53,709 bases of DNA from Candidatus Sabulitectum sp. (GCA_021107435.1 JAIOSV010000061.1:1-53709), one strand, 5' to 3'; numbered from the stretch's first letter, positions 1-9,316 are shown. Program-made: numbers and translations. The notes: generated by a model not told the origin, from the sequence alone.

Positions 1-1643
1 CCGTATCTGTCAATTCTACCGTTACGCTGTTTGAAGATCATTAGAGACCATGGAATGTCGAAGTGAATCAGTCTGTGGGAAAGGTAGTGAAGGTTTATTC
101 CCTCGCTGGCAACATCAGAGGCAAGAAGCAGCCTTACAGGCGCTTCTTCCCTGCCAAAATCTTCAACTATTCTCTGCTGTTCTATGTCTGACATTCCACC
201 GTGAAGAATCTCTACTTCTTTTTCCTTAAGCTTCAGATCCCTGGTGAGTTGTGCGTGGAGAAACTTGAGAGTTTCAATTCGCTCGGTGAAGATTACCAGC
301 CTGTCTGTTTTTGACTTCCTGCTCCACCCGTATTCATCTTTGCTCTGGAGGAGGTTGAGTAGTTTCCTGTACTTGCTGAAGTTTTCAGAATCAATTTCTT
401 CAACTGCAGTTTTGAGTTGCTCAAGTTCCCTGATGTCTGCGTAGTATGCAGGGTCTTCAGTTTTTCTTAATTTTGCAAGCCTGTTGTTAATTGTCTGAAG
501 ACATGCTGCAGGGCTTGAGAAAAGAGCTTTCTGGAGAGAGGTCTTGATAAGAATAGATCCGGATCTTCTTGCATCAAGCTTGCTGAAGCTGATTTTCTTC
601 AGTGTTTCGTAAGCCTCTTCCTCTACTTGTGACGCTGGTATGTGAACCTCGTTGATTACTCTTTCCTTGAATGCTTCAGTTACCTGATGCTTTATGTCTT
701 TCTTGAAGCGTCTTATGAAGAGACCTTTGATGTCGTCTTTAGTGTATTCATCCTCGTCGGCGATTGCTGTGGGGTCAAGCATGTTCATCAGGCTGGCGAA
801 ACTTTTTGCCTTACCATCGTGGGGTGTAGCAGAGAGCATTATCAATGTGTCGGATTTGTCTGCTAACAGTTTTGCCAGCTTGGCTCTCTGGGAAGACTTG
901 CTGCCCCTCTCTGCAACATTCTGAGCTTCATCGATTACAATGATGTCCCAGTGGGACTTCTCCAGGTAGTTCCTGTACTCTGTATCCTGCTTAAGTGTAT
1001 CTATTGAAATAATAGACTTGTCGTAGTAGTAGAACGGGTTGCTGTTGGTGGGAATATCTCTTCGTATCCTCTGAATACCTATTGAATCCAGTCTGGTGAG
1101 TGGTATTGTAAAGCGGCTCCACCATTCCTTCTGAAATTGTGTGAGCATACTTTTCAGGGCAACCACAAGGATTCTCTTGCCCCTGCCCCGCCTGATAAGC
1201 TCCGAGACCAGTATTCCAGCCTCAAGTGTTTTACCAAGCCCAACAGCATCAGCTATTAGAATTCGCTGCCTGGGTTGCTCAAGAGCCTGTATTGCTGGAT
1301 CAAACTGGTAATCAACTGAATCCATAGCGCCTTTGTGGCCAGTGTATATCTTTTCGTCTGTTGGCGGTTTTCTTCTAAGAAGACTTTCCATATACAGAAT
1401 TGATGAGCGGTACTGTGGAGATTCATCTACCGTTAGAGCAGTTTCCTCCGGTTTAAGTACCTGAATCTCACTTTTGAACTGCTGCTCTATCTCAGAAAGA
1501 AACACTGCTTCTTTGTCGCGAACCAGTTCAGATATTCCAATAGCAGATATAGCCTGGCCACCGGTTGAAGTACGATCAACCCGCCTGACAACCCATTCAG
1601 CATCTCTCACAAGAATTCTTGCACCTGGGGCAACTGTATTCAT
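1..1643 (-). CDS. drmD: DrmD-like SNF2-family helicase, N-terminal 547 codons (runs off the left edge)
   Basis: This is an SNF2/HepA-type superfamily 2 helicase read on the minus strand from an ATG at 1643. Visible motifs are Walker A DAVGLGKT (residues ~132-139), Walker B DEAQ (~238-241), a LSATPHDG motif III (~268) and motif VI QRNGRIDRYG just before the edge, so both RecA lobes are present and the C-terminal region is missing only because the window ends. The N-terminus (RILVRDAEWVVRRVDRTSTG) and the FYYYDKSIISIDTLKQD segment match what I recall of DrmD, the SNF2-like helicase of class 1 DISARM, in which DrmD acts with a DNA methylase and DrmA/B/C to restrict phage. The partners would lie to the left and cannot be seen. 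The helicase assignment is certain; the DrmD assignment is from family memory. A stand-alone HepA-like helicase is the alternative. Confidence 0.8.
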   Translation of the reverse strand, partial: MNTVAPGARILVRDAEWVVRRVDRTSTGGQAISAIGISELVRDKEAVFLSEIEQQFKSEIQVLKPEETALTVDESPQYRSSILYMESLLRRKPPTDEKIYTGHKGAMDSVDYQFDPAIQALEQPRQRILIADAVGLGKTLEAGILVSELIRRGRGKRILVVALKSMLTQFQKEWWSRFTIPLTRLDSIGIQRIRRDIPTNSNPFYYYDKSIISIDTLKQDTEYRNYLEKSHWDIIVIDEAQNVAERGSKSSQRAKLAKLLADKSDTLIMLSATPHDGKAKSFASLMNMLDPTAIADEDEYTKDDIKGLFIRRFKKDIKHQVTEAFKERVINEVHIPASQVEEEAYETLKKISFSKLDARRSGSILIKTSLQKALFSSPAACLQTINNRLAKLRKTEDPAYYADIRELEQLKTAVEEIDSENFSKYRKLLNLLQSKDEYGWSRKSKTDRLVIFTERIETLKFLHAQLTRDLKLKEKEVEILHGGMSDIEQQRIVEDFGREEAPVRLLLASDVASEGINLHYLSHRLIHFDIPWSLMIFKQRNGRIDRY

Positions 1644-1814
1644 CAAATATATGTTCCCTGCAAAAGTCTATCTCTCTATAAATCTGCATTGTTCATGTCA
1701 CTGCATTATTAACCTTCCGGGGTGATGAAGCAAGGTCTATTTTCCTGAATTACCGCTCATTCCCCTCATAATTTCCAGCATAATGATATGGCTATTGGAA
1801 TAAGTAAATATGAG

Positions 1815-2273
1815 TCAGTTCTTTTCGCTTTCAGAACAGAAAAAAGCATAGCCTTTTGCCGTAAGGCGATACTTCTGCCTTCTGCTTGATGGCTTCGCAG
1901 GGATAGTTCTTGCAATAAGATCAGCTTTTAGCGCCAGATCAAGGTAGTTGGCTATTGGGCTGTCTTCATGATCGAGGTCAAGAATATCTATAAGCTCTTC
2001 TTTCGATAGACCAGTATTCAGAGCTTGCAGCAATTCTTTCAGTGAACTGGTCACATGGTCATTATCCGGCTTGTTTTCTTCCTGTTTTTTCTTGAAAAGA
2101 GTGAGATAAACTGAGCTATTTGATTTCTTGATATTCGGTTCTGGTAAACCCCTGCCAATACACTCTTCCATTATTTTTCGAATACCACTTCCCGAAGATT
2201 CCGTGAGACCGGCCTTTTCAAACATTTGATGAATAAGCTTATTGCGGGGCCTGGAGGGATAACTGTCAATTAT
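1815..2273 (-). pseudogene. 3' remnant of an AlbA_2/RecG-like DNA-binding ATPase-fold regulator
   Basis: The open frame encodes GLTESSGSGIRKIMEECIGRG, typical of the end of the HATPase_c_4 region of 'putative DNA-binding' AlbA_2-type proteins, followed by a linker and a winged-helix-like tail. An ATG exists at 2225. The family-like residues PSRPRNKLIHQMFEKAGL continue upstream of it as far as a TAG at 2274-2276, so the gene has lost its 5' part rather than starting at that ATG. Intact relatives are usually three to four times longer. The loss point abuts the stop codon of the ATPase gene at 2270, which suggests that gene arrived by insertion or deletion. It could still be translated as a short protein. 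The identification rests on motif recognition only. Confidence 0.6.
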
Positions 2274-3472
2274 CTATTTCCTTTCGATTTCATAAGGAAA
2301 TCAATCAAATTGATGTGCCTGATTCCGTTTCGACTTAAGTTCATCTCATCCATGCTGATTACTGTTTTGGGGTAGTTATCCCTTATTATTTCCAACGAAT
2401 GAAATTCTCTTTTTACTGTTTCAGGTGAAGCAAGCAGATAGGCAACCTGAAAATACTCCAGGTTCCCTGATTTCTCTGCAACAAAATCAACCTCATATTG
2501 GCCAACAGACCCGATGCTTACTCTGTAGCCTCTCCGGTGCAGTTCCAGAAAAACAAGATTCTCAAGCAAACCGGAAATGTCTGCTTCCCTGTACCCGATT
2601 AATGCATTCCGGATTCCCAGATCATTAACAAAGTATTTTGCACCCAGATCCAGATGTTTCTTCCTTTTTATGTCATATCTGCCAACTCTATGGATCAGAT
2701 ATGCATCTTCCATGTGTGAAAGATAGTTCAGGACAGTTTCAAGGCCCATTGATATCCGCTGTGATTTGAAGTAATCGACTATTTTTTTAGCAGAGAGAAC
2801 ATTCCCGATATTATCGAATACAAAAGCACAGATTCTTTTTAGTAGCTGTACATTCCTTACGCTGTACCTCTGAACAATGTCTCTCAACAAAATAGAATCG
2901 AATACTGATTGAATGTATCTTACGAAAACATCCGGATCGCGCTTGAATTGATGCAGCCCCGGTAATCCTCCAAACCGCAGGTATTCCTGAAAATCAGGCT
3001 CATTGCCGCTGAACTCTATCCACTCCGGCAAACTGAGAGTGTTTATTTCAATCTCTATACACCGTCCGGTAAGCAGGCTGGCAAGCTCTCCTGAAAGCAG
3101 CCCGGCGTTGGAACCGCTTACAACAACATCCAGTTCAGGCTTCTTTATCAATGAGATCACTGCCTTTTCCCAGTGCTTGATTTCCTGCACTTCATCAATA
3201 AGAATAAGCACTGATTTCACAGCCACTGGAATCAGTTCTTCCACCTCCTTCATCAAGTGGTGATAATCTCTGATATGATCAAATGAATAATCTTCTTTAT
3301 CTATGAAACAGACAAAATCATAAAGATCACTTCTCTCTGCAAGCAAATGCATAATGCTGGTCTTACCTGAACGTCTCATTCCGGAAATGACTTTCACAAG
3401 CGGTTTCTTTAGAAATGGTTCCAGCTTATCTAAGCATTTCCTTCTATCGTACAAGTTGTTTCCGCAATTCAT
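2270..3472 (-). CDS. AAA ATPase with DUF4143 C-terminal domain
   Basis: The protein has an AAA_14-type ATPase core: Walker A GMRRSGKTS about residue 31 and Walker B LILIDEVQE about residue 93. It is followed by the DUF4143 region, which contains a nuclease-like YEVDFVAEKSGNLEYFQVAY segment. These ATPases are widespread in accessory regions and their substrate is generally unknown; some sit in toxin or defence contexts. An in-frame ATG lies 11 codons upstream (3505). I prefer 3472 because an AAAGGA Shine-Dalgarno sits six bases before it and family members begin close to this point. The gene abuts the AlbA_2 remnant at 2226-2273. Family assignment is firm; role unknown. Confidence 0.85.
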   Translation of the reverse strand: MNCGNNLYDRRKCLDKLEPFLKKPLVKVISGMRRSGKTSIMHLLAERSDLYDFVCFIDKEDYSFDHIRDYHHLMKEVEELIPVAVKSVLILIDEVQEIKHWEKAVISLIKKPELDVVVSGSNAGLLSGELASLLTGRCIEIEINTLSLPEWIEFSGNEPDFQEYLRFGGLPGLHQFKRDPDVFVRYIQSVFDSILLRDIVQRYSVRNVQLLKRICAFVFDNIGNVLSAKKIVDYFKSQRISMGLETVLNYLSHMEDAYLIHRVGRYDIKRKKHLDLGAKYFVNDLGIRNALIGYREADISGLLENLVFLELHRRGYRVSIGSVGQYEVDFVAEKSGNLEYFQVAYLLASPETVKREFHSLEIIRDNYPKTVISMDEMNLSRNGIRHINLIDFLMKSKGNR

Positions 3473-3759
3473 GGTGCATCCTTTCGGTATATCGAAAGAT
3501 TGCACATTAGCATAGGTCTGTCAATACAGAGAAGGGTTTCCATTGTCATTTTTCAATCATCAAAGCAGAATTGTTCCACTTATCCTGCTGTCTGAACATT
3601 AGACACAGGTGCTAACATTGGCAATGTTGGTTTTGCCGTGTAATCAACATTAGTAATATCGGCTCGTTTTCCTCATATGATTCAAGTGGCAATAACTTCA
3701 GGAACAACCTGGAGGTTTATGTTCCACGAAAAAGAGCAGATTCAATTCTTCCAAGCTAA

Positions 3760-4344
3760 TCAGGTGTTCAGGAACAGTCCTTTCTCAACCGCTTTGTTAA
3801 TAAGGTGTTCTGCAAGTTCCCAGAGTTGCGGGGAAACATCCTTGATGAAAAGCTTCTTTTCTATTACTCTTGAACGGGTCATTTTACCGGGATTGCCTGT
3901 GCCGGTTACATTGTGGTTGATCAGGGGTTGCAGGGCATCGAGAACCGCTGCGGATCTGGCTTCATTTGTCAGTTTTTCTTCAAATTCCTTCCACAGGGCC
4001 AGGTACTCCTGTTTTTGCGGTTCGGGAAGAAGACCGAAAAGCCTTTCTGCGGCAATTGCTTCTTTGTGTATAGCCTGTTTCCTCTTCTCTTCATCGTAGA
4101 GGTAGGTATCTCCTGTATCTATTTCTACAACATCATGGATAAGAAGCATCTTTACCACTTTGTTGATGTCTGTGTCCTCGGGCAGGTAATGCTTCATCAT
4201 GAGTGCCATCACTGCCGTGTGCCAGGAGTGTTCTGCGCTGTTTTCCTGTCTGTTCGGGTCAAGGGTGCGGTTCTGCCGGGTCACCGTTTTCAGCTTCTCA
4301 AGTTCTTCTGTGAACTTAAGGATTTTTTCCATGTTTGCGTTCAT
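3760..4344 (-). CDS. HD-domain phosphohydrolase, YfbR/HDDC2-like
   Basis: A 194-residue single-domain HD protein. The metal-binding set is visible: His in NSAEHSWH, the His-Asp pair in LLIHDVVEIDTGD, and a downstream Asp in AVLDALQPL. The residues ENSAEHSWHTAVMA and IDTGDTY are characteristic of the HD_3/HDDC2 branch, whose characterised members are 5'-deoxynucleotidases acting on dNMPs. A cytoplasmic nucleotide-hydrolase role is therefore likely, but the substrate is not proven. An upstream GACAGGG serves as ribosome binding site. It follows the DUF3795 gene by 23 bases on the same strand and is probably co-transcribed. Confidence 0.85.
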   Translation of the reverse strand: MNANMEKILKFTEELEKLKTVTRQNRTLDPNRQENSAEHSWHTAVMALMMKHYLPEDTDINKVVKMLLIHDVVEIDTGDTYLYDEEKRKQAIHKEAIAAERLFGLLPEPQKQEYLALWKEFEEKLTNEARSAAVLDALQPLINHNVTGTGNPGKMTRSRVIEKKLFIKDVSPQLWELAEHLINKAVEKGLFLNT

Positions 4345-4367
4345 TGTTTTCCCTGTCCTGTTCTTAT

Positions 4368-4844
4368 TTATACCTTGAGGTTTTTTTCCTCTTCCACTGC
4401 GTTGTACAGTTCTTTATTGCATTTGCTGCAGGTGTCGGTATACCAGCTGAAACGGTTACCGCAGTCCGGGCAGGACCACCTTGCTTTTTCAGCAATGAGC
4501 CAGGGTTCAAGGCCCTTCTTTTTAATGTTCTCCAGATTTGAGAATACCGCGGAGTGATGTGGGGCTTTGTCATTGCGGAATTCTGTGATTTTTTCACAGG
4601 GGTACTCATCGCACTGGTAGCAGAACTCAAGCTGTTTCTCTCTGGCACAGATCCGCATTGCACAACTGGTGCAGAATATTGCAGTAAGTTCTGTTTTGCA
4701 GCCGGAGCACTTGAGGTCACTAATTTCAGCTTCCCAGTCTTTGGCCATCTGTTCAATTGCATCGGTGTTGTTTGTTTCATTGGCCAGTCCAATCGGACAG
4801 GCACCGCAGTTAAGGCCACAGTAAGAATCGTACCTTGCTTTCAT
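4368..4844 (-). CDS. DUF3795 cysteine-rich protein with C-terminal zinc ribbon
   Basis: The protein begins with the hallmark of DUF3795 (SYCGLNCGACPIG) and carries further Cys clusters (CSGCKTE, CTSCAMRICA, FCYQCDEYPC). It ends with a CPDCGNRF...CSKC zinc ribbon, so it is likely a metal or Fe-S binding protein of unknown function. The open frame extends to 4925, but the start at 4844 is preferred because GAGGGCAGAGAA lies directly upstream and DUF3795 proteins begin near this point. It is the first gene of a two-gene unit with the HD protein. It is divergent from the VOC gene, with about 160 bases between them. Confidence 0.8.
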   Translation of the reverse strand: MKARYDSYCGLNCGACPIGLANETNNTDAIEQMAKDWEAEISDLKCSGCKTELTAIFCTSCAMRICAREKQLEFCYQCDEYPCEKITEFRNDKAPHHSAVFSNLENIKKKGLEPWLIAEKARWSCPDCGNRFSWYTDTCSKCNKELYNAVEEEKNLKV

Positions 4845-4937
4845 TTCTCTGCCCTCTTTCTCTGGGATGTGTATGTTTTTCTTGCTGTATGCATTTTTCA
4901 TACCGGTCTTCACTTTGATCGTCAACAGCTTCTCTAC

Positions 4938-4965
4938 TTGACATTGATCTACGTATACATATGTT
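4938..4965 (+). promoter_or_regulatory. Probable sigma70-type promoter of the VOC gene
   Basis: A perfect -35 TTGACA (4938-4943) is followed after 16 bases by TATGTT (4960-4965), about 44 bases before the VOC start. The -10 is imperfect, so the -35 is the stronger part of the call. Confidence 0.5.
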
Positions 4966-5008
4966 TACCTTTGTTCGGAGATTCTATTTCTTTAGAGAGG
5001 AGAGAAAA

Positions 5009-5395
5009 ATGGAGAATTCGTGCATGAAGCATGGAGCTTTCGGGTGGTTCGAACTGATGACAACCGATGTGGAAGCAGCCAAAACATTCTACAAAGGTCT
5101 GTTCGGGTGGGAATACGAGACTGTTCCCATTCAAGACGGCGAGTACACAATGGTGAAGGTGGATGGTATTGCTGTTGCCGGTATCATGGGAATGGTGGAA
5201 GAGTGCAAAGGTATGCCTCCTTCATGGGATATCTATGTGACTGTGGACGATGTGGATGCAACGGTTAAGAGCGTTACTGATCTTGGCGGCAAGGTGCTTC
5301 GCCCTGCTTTTGACATTCCCGATGTTGGTCGCTTCTGCGTACTGCAGGATCCGCAGGGGGCCGTTATAATGGCTATGACCTACCTGAAGAAGTAA
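5009..5395 (+). CDS. VOC (glyoxalase-fold) family protein
   Basis: A 128-residue protein with the paired beta-alpha-beta modules of the vicinal oxygen chelate fold. Recognisable signatures are WFELMTTDVEAAKTFY, GLFGWEYE, the second-module start IYVTVDDVDATV and the closing DPQGAVIMAM. Members range from glyoxalases to resistance proteins, and the substrate cannot be read here. The start at 5009 has AGAGAGGAGAGAAAA immediately upstream; an ATG at 4961 lacks such support. It is a monocistronic gene bounded by its own promoter and a strong terminator at 5410. Confidence 0.85.
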   Translation: MENSCMKHGAFGWFELMTTDVEAAKTFYKGLFGWEYETVPIQDGEYTMVKVDGIAVAGIMGMVEECKGMPPSWDIYVTVDDVDATVKSVTDLGGKVLRPAFDIPDVGRFCVLQDPQGAVIMAMTYLKK

Positions 5396-5409
5396 GAACC
5401 TTACTGTAT

Positions 5410-5458
5410 GTAACCGGCTGTTCACTTTCGGCAGCCGGTTACTTCTTCACTGTTTTTT
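5410..5458 (+). terminator. Rho-independent terminator after the VOC gene
   Basis: A perfect 11-bp stem (GTAACCGGCTG at 5410-5420 with CAGCCGGTTAC at 5432-5442) is followed by a T-rich tract ending in TGTTTTTT. It lies 15 bases after the stop codon. Confidence 0.85.
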
Positions 5459-5577
5459 GCTGTTTCTTTGCTGTTTTTTATGCTGATCTGCGGTGCTAAG
5501 ACCAATGAATAGTTTAGCCTTTACTTCTTATTAAACAAACGAATCTATAAAGGCTATACAGCGAGAAGAATTCTGTT

Positions 5578-6912
5578 TTACCTCAAAAAGATCACCTTCT
5601 GTGCAACAGCATTACCCGCGGCATTCAGCATGATAATGTATTCCCCGCATGGAACAGAGGAGTCCGGAACCCAGCTGAGCTGGTTGTTTCCCTGTGAGCG
5701 GTGTTCCGACAGCAGTCTTGAAACCTCTCTTCCCTGCAGGTCATAAACTGTCAGTTCAACATGGCATGGTTCGTGAAGGTTGAAGGACAAGTTAAGACTT
5801 CCGTAAAATGGGTTTGCAACCGGGTTGAAGCTAACCGGTCCTGTTCTTTCTTCATTGTGCTCAACACCTGCAACCTCATCGTTAAATGCATACATGAGGC
5901 TTGGTAGAGAGCCTAAGTGAAATGCAATATGCGGTCTGCCCTGCGAGTCAAGGACAAGGTCAAGATCTCCACCACCGCTCTCCACTGGATAAATACCTTC
6001 AGTCTGCCAGCCAGTTCCATCATTCCATGTGTATGAAAGTGAATCACCATTCAAGTTACAATGGGCAATACGCGGGTGGCCACACCCGGTAAGTGCAAGT
6101 GAAGTGTCAAATTCGTTTGCCCCTGTATCCAGAGCATCAACTGTTTCAATATTCCAGGAAGAACCATCCCATTCTGCGTATCTCAGCTCACCCGGTGCAG
6201 TGTATGAAATACAGGGATAACCGTTTCCGTTATGGACAAGGGAAATACCCAGGGGCTCCGCAATCATTGATGTATCCACAAAAGATGTGTTCCATACTCC
6301 GCTCTCATCACGACTTGCATACTTTAGTCCCGGAGTAGGAAGGCTCATGCTGTAGGCTACATAAACCTTGTTCACACCTTCCCTGAGAATTGAATTGTAG
6401 TTGCCTGCATCATCACCTGCATCCACTAGTTCGATAAGCCACTGACTACCATTATTATACAAATACTTAAGCTTGTGATCATAGGAGTAAAAGCTTATTC
6501 CAGGATTGTTCTCACTACTTAATCCAAGAGAGTTCCACTCACCGTAGGCAGCAGTAGGCATTATATAATTCCAGCTATCTAAAACCGGATCCTGAACGGC
6601 AGAAATAATCCAACCGCTCCAAGCAAATGAAACATGCGAGACATCGGATTCATCAGTGACAATATCGAAATACTCACAATCTCCATAATATGCCTCGTAA
6701 ATAAGCTCCGTGCTCCAGGAAGTTCCATTGTACACTGCATACTTTGCACCTTGCCCTGGTCTGCCGTAAGCAATTCTCGGAAGCCCTGAACTGTCCAGGC
6801 TGATTGCTGGAGTGGCTCCAGTATAGGCTACATTTTCCACAATCCATTCTGCAGATGCAGTAAAAAGCAGACTGCTGGCTAAGACTGTATAAATGAGGAA
6901 TGTTTTATTCAT
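5578..6912 (-). CDS. Secreted repeat protein with FlgD-like/type IX-type C-terminal domain
   Basis: The protein has an N-terminal signal peptide (hydrophobic run ending TASA), then a body of short repeats. Each repeat has a Y-A/W-D-G-S-W pattern with phrases such as DSSGLPRIAYG, LRYAEWDGSSWN and DSQGRPHIAFH, typical of a secreted beta-propeller. The last ~85 residues (NPVANPFYGSLNLSFNL ... YDLQGREVSRLL ... GEYIIML) form the FlgD-like Ig/sorting domain of FCB bacteria, which suggests export and cell-surface attachment. The start at 6912 is chosen over 6921 because GGAAGG lies nine bases before it and would overlap the other ATG. The gene stands alone. The ligand and function are unknown. Confidence 0.75.
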   Translation of the reverse strand: MNKTFLIYTVLASSLLFTASAEWIVENVAYTGATPAISLDSSGLPRIAYGRPGQGAKYAVYNGTSWSTELIYEAYYGDCEYFDIVTDESDVSHVSFAWSGWIISAVQDPVLDSWNYIMPTAAYGEWNSLGLSSENNPGISFYSYDHKLKYLYNNGSQWLIELVDAGDDAGNYNSILREGVNKVYVAYSMSLPTPGLKYASRDESGVWNTSFVDTSMIAEPLGISLVHNGNGYPCISYTAPGELRYAEWDGSSWNIETVDALDTGANEFDTSLALTGCGHPRIAHCNLNGDSLSYTWNDGTGWQTEGIYPVESGGGDLDLVLDSQGRPHIAFHLGSLPSLMYAFNDEVAGVEHNEERTGPVSFNPVANPFYGSLNLSFNLHEPCHVELTVYDLQGREVSRLLSEHRSQGNNQLSWVPDSSVPCGEYIIMLNAAGNAVAQKVIFLR

Positions 6913-7184
6913 TGTTTTCATCCTTCCAACTGATTGTTTGCAATTGAATTATAGACAAGCGGTAGATTGATGTAAAGTTAAAGTACTGGCTGTAACGCTT
7001 CCAGACCATCTATCCATTCACCAGCAGATAAAGAAATGGCGAAAGAGCAGATGGCAGGTTTCCGGGCTGCTCTCTCCTCTCTTATGTCTCCTGCGCAATC
7101 TGCATGAAGTTCTTGTTGTGTTGCTGTATATTGCAATTATTACCCGGCAGGAGTCCAGATGGCTTTGTCGCGTTTTGCCAGCCT

Positions 7185-8228
7185 CTACCCTGTTTTCTTG
7201 AACCTCAGTGTTGCCGTTGTCAGAAGGGCTGTTCCGAGGAGGAGCATGGCAAGGTAGTTGGGCCAGAGAATATCCAGGCCGTTACCCTTCAGGAAGATGT
7301 CCCGGAGGATGGTCATCATGTAGCGCATTGGGTTGAAGATCGTGAAAAATCTGATGACTTTGGGCATGTTGGCTATGGGAAACGCGAAGCCTGAGAGAAG
7401 AGACGCCGGAAAGATCACGAAGAACGCGCTGAGCATGGCCTGCTGCTGTGTACGGCTCACTGTTGAGATGAGAAGACCCGCTCCCAAGGTATTCATAAGA
7501 TAGAGTACTGACCCCAGCATGAGAAGGGGGAGGCTGCCCTGAAGGGGTATGTTGAACCAGAACACCGCCACCGCTGTTACCACCAGCACATTTACCATTC
7601 CAATCGCGCCGAATGGAAGAAGCTTGCCCACAATGAATTCCCATCTTTTCATTGGCGTTACCATGATCTGCTCCATGGTACCTATTTCAACCTCCCGTAC
7701 AACTGCCATGCTGCTGAGTATCAGGGTAACAACCATCACCATCATCGCGATCACGCCGGGCACATAGAAGTTCCGGCTCTCCAGAAGAGGGTTGTACCAT
7801 GCCCTGGCTTCCACAGTTATAGGCGGATGCTGATTTCTGGTTAGTATTGCCGCTGCATAACCTGCGGTGACTCCTGCTGATAACCCCCGGGAACCATCGG
7901 TAACGAATTGCATCTGCCCCTGCCGGTTGAAAAGAATCATTGCCTGAATCTCGCCCTGGTCCATAGAGTACCACGCTTCATCATAGCTGGCTTTGTATGC
8001 GGGAATGAATATTCCTGAAGATATGAACTGATCTGTTATTGTTCTTGTTTCTGTGGTATTGGCCAGGTCGACCACTGCTGTATCAACTTTCTTGACATCA
8101 GTTGTTACCGCATAGCCGAAGATCAGTGTCTGGAATACAGGCATGATCAGAATAACTATTCTCATTCTCGGGTCTCTGAGAGTCTGCAGAAGCTCCTTCT
8201 TCAGCATAAATTTAAGTCTGTTTGTCAT
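7185..8228 (-). CDS. ABC-2 type permease, YbhR-like (last gene of efflux operon)
   Basis: A typical half-permease of the YhhJ/YbhR group. It has one N-terminal membrane segment after the cytoplasmic start (ELLQTLRDPRMRIVILIMPVFQTLIFGYAV, split here by topology), a periplasmic domain of ~150 residues, then five C-terminal membrane segments. The conserved EIGTMEQIMVTPMKRWEFIVGK loop contacts the ATPase. The start at 8228 overlaps the preceding stop as TAATG, indicating translational coupling, and a longer open frame upstream is ignored for that reason. Together with the 8228-9316 permease it forms the membrane channel for export of a hydrophobic compound or drug. The exact substrate is unknown. 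Confidence 0.85.
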   Translation of the reverse strand: MTNRLKFMLKKELLQTLRDPRMRIVILIMPVFQTLIFGYAVTTDVKKVDTAVVDLANTTETRTITDQFISSGIFIPAYKASYDEAWYSMDQGEIQAMILFNRQGQMQFVTDGSRGLSAGVTAGYAAAILTRNQHPPITVEARAWYNPLLESRNFYVPGVIAMMVMVVTLILSSMAVVREVEIGTMEQIMVTPMKRWEFIVGKLLPFGAIGMVNVLVVTAVAVFWFNIPLQGSLPLLMLGSVLYLMNTLGAGLLISTVSRTQQQAMLSAFFVIFPASLLSGFAFPIANMPKVIRFFTIFNPMRYMMTILRDIFLKGNGLDILWPNYLAMLLLGTALLTTATLRFKKTG

Positions 8229-9316
8229 TATCTGCCGTCCAGATTCAGCTTGAGTTTCTTCATGGTCATGGCCAAAATAACTGCCGCGAACAGGGTAAGG
8301 AAAAGCAGTTCTTTTGTGGGAGCCATTCCCCATGTACCTTTCAGGAAAATGGTTCTAAGCAGTGAGACAAAATATGTAGCTGGAATCAGCTTTGTGATGG
8401 CTATTACAACTGCGGGCATTGCCTTTATGTCATACACGAAACCGGAGAGAATAAACCCCGGCAGGAAGGTAATTACCAGTGCAAGCTGGCTTGCCAGAAG
8501 CTGACTTTGGGCAGCAGTGCTGATAAGAATACCCACTGAAAGTGTTGTAAAAATGAACATTCCACTCACACCCGCGAGTGCCGGCAGACTGCCGTTAAGG
8601 GGAACCCCGAAGAGGAACAGCGCCATGAGTACCGCTATGATTAGATCGATCACACCTATAATGTAATAGGGGACAAGTTTGCCTATCAGAAACTCTCCCT
8701 TGCGCATAGGGGTGGATATAAGCTGCTCCATGGTACCGTTTTCCCACTCACGGGCCACACACAGAGAGGTAAGCATTGCGGCGATCACATTCAATATTAT
8801 TGCGATGAGACCGGGAATGATCGACCAGGTGGTGTCCATGGCCGGGTTGTACGCAGTGATGATGCTCATAGCTGCGGTCTGTGCCGCATTCTTTGTTATG
8901 CCGTCGGCATACATTATAGAGAGTCTCGCGGTGTTGGAATCGCTGCCATCAACAAGAAGTTGTACTGTTGCAGGTTCCTGCCTTGCCGTTTTCTCTGCGA
9001 AGTCCGGGGGAATCACCAGAACTGCAATCGCCTGTCCCGACTGTATAATTTCCTCGGTATCTCTTTGAGAGTGGCACACACCTGCAGCCTGAAAAGCTTC
9101 GGAATTGGTGAAATCACGGATGAGATCTCTTGAAGTTACCGTGTTGCTCTGATCCCAGACTGCCAGAGGAACATTGTCTACATTCAGAGATAACCCGTAA
9201 CCAAAAAGAACAAGCAGCAGAACCGGTATGGCAAGACCCATACCAAGGCTGCGGGGGTCACGGATAACATGGGTTATTTCTTTTTTCGCTATTGCTTTGA
9301 TGCGCTGGCGGTTCAC
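8228..9316 (-). CDS. ABC-2 type permease, YbhS-like
   Basis: This is the second, paralogous permease. It begins with KKEITHVIRDPRSLGMGL followed by a membrane segment (LAIPVLLLVLFGYGLSL), a large periplasmic domain and five further membrane segments. The ENGTMEQLISTPMRKGEFLIGK coupling loop separates the halves. Its start overlaps the upstream ATPase stop by four bases and its stop overlaps the next permease start (TAATG). In E. coli the equivalent pair YbhS/YbhR forms a heterodimeric exporter implicated in drug and Na+/Li+ efflux; that role is carried over only by family and gene order. Confidence 0.85.
   Translation of the reverse strand: MNRQRIKAIAKKEITHVIRDPRSLGMGLAIPVLLLVLFGYGLSLNVDNVPLAVWDQSNTVTSRDLIRDFTNSEAFQAAGVCHSQRDTEEIIQSGQAIAVLVIPPDFAEKTARQEPATVQLLVDGSDSNTARLSIMYADGITKNAAQTAAMSIITAYNPAMDTTWSIIPGLIAIILNVIAAMLTSLCVAREWENGTMEQLISTPMRKGEFLIGKLVPYYIIGVIDLIIAVLMALFLFGVPLNGSLPALAGVSGMFIFTTLSVGILISTAAQSQLLASQLALVITFLPGFILSGFVYDIKAMPAVVIAITKLIPATYFVSLLRTIFLKGTWGMAPTKELLFLTLFAAVILAMTMKKLKLNLDGR

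Noticed and set aside
3614-3628. AACATTG-G-CAATGTT palindrome between the ATPase and HD genes
   Set aside because: Short, A/T-rich and not positioned against a recognisable promoter.
3677-4557. Plus-strand open frames over the HD and DUF3795 genes
   Set aside because: They run antisense to clear family genes and have no family features.
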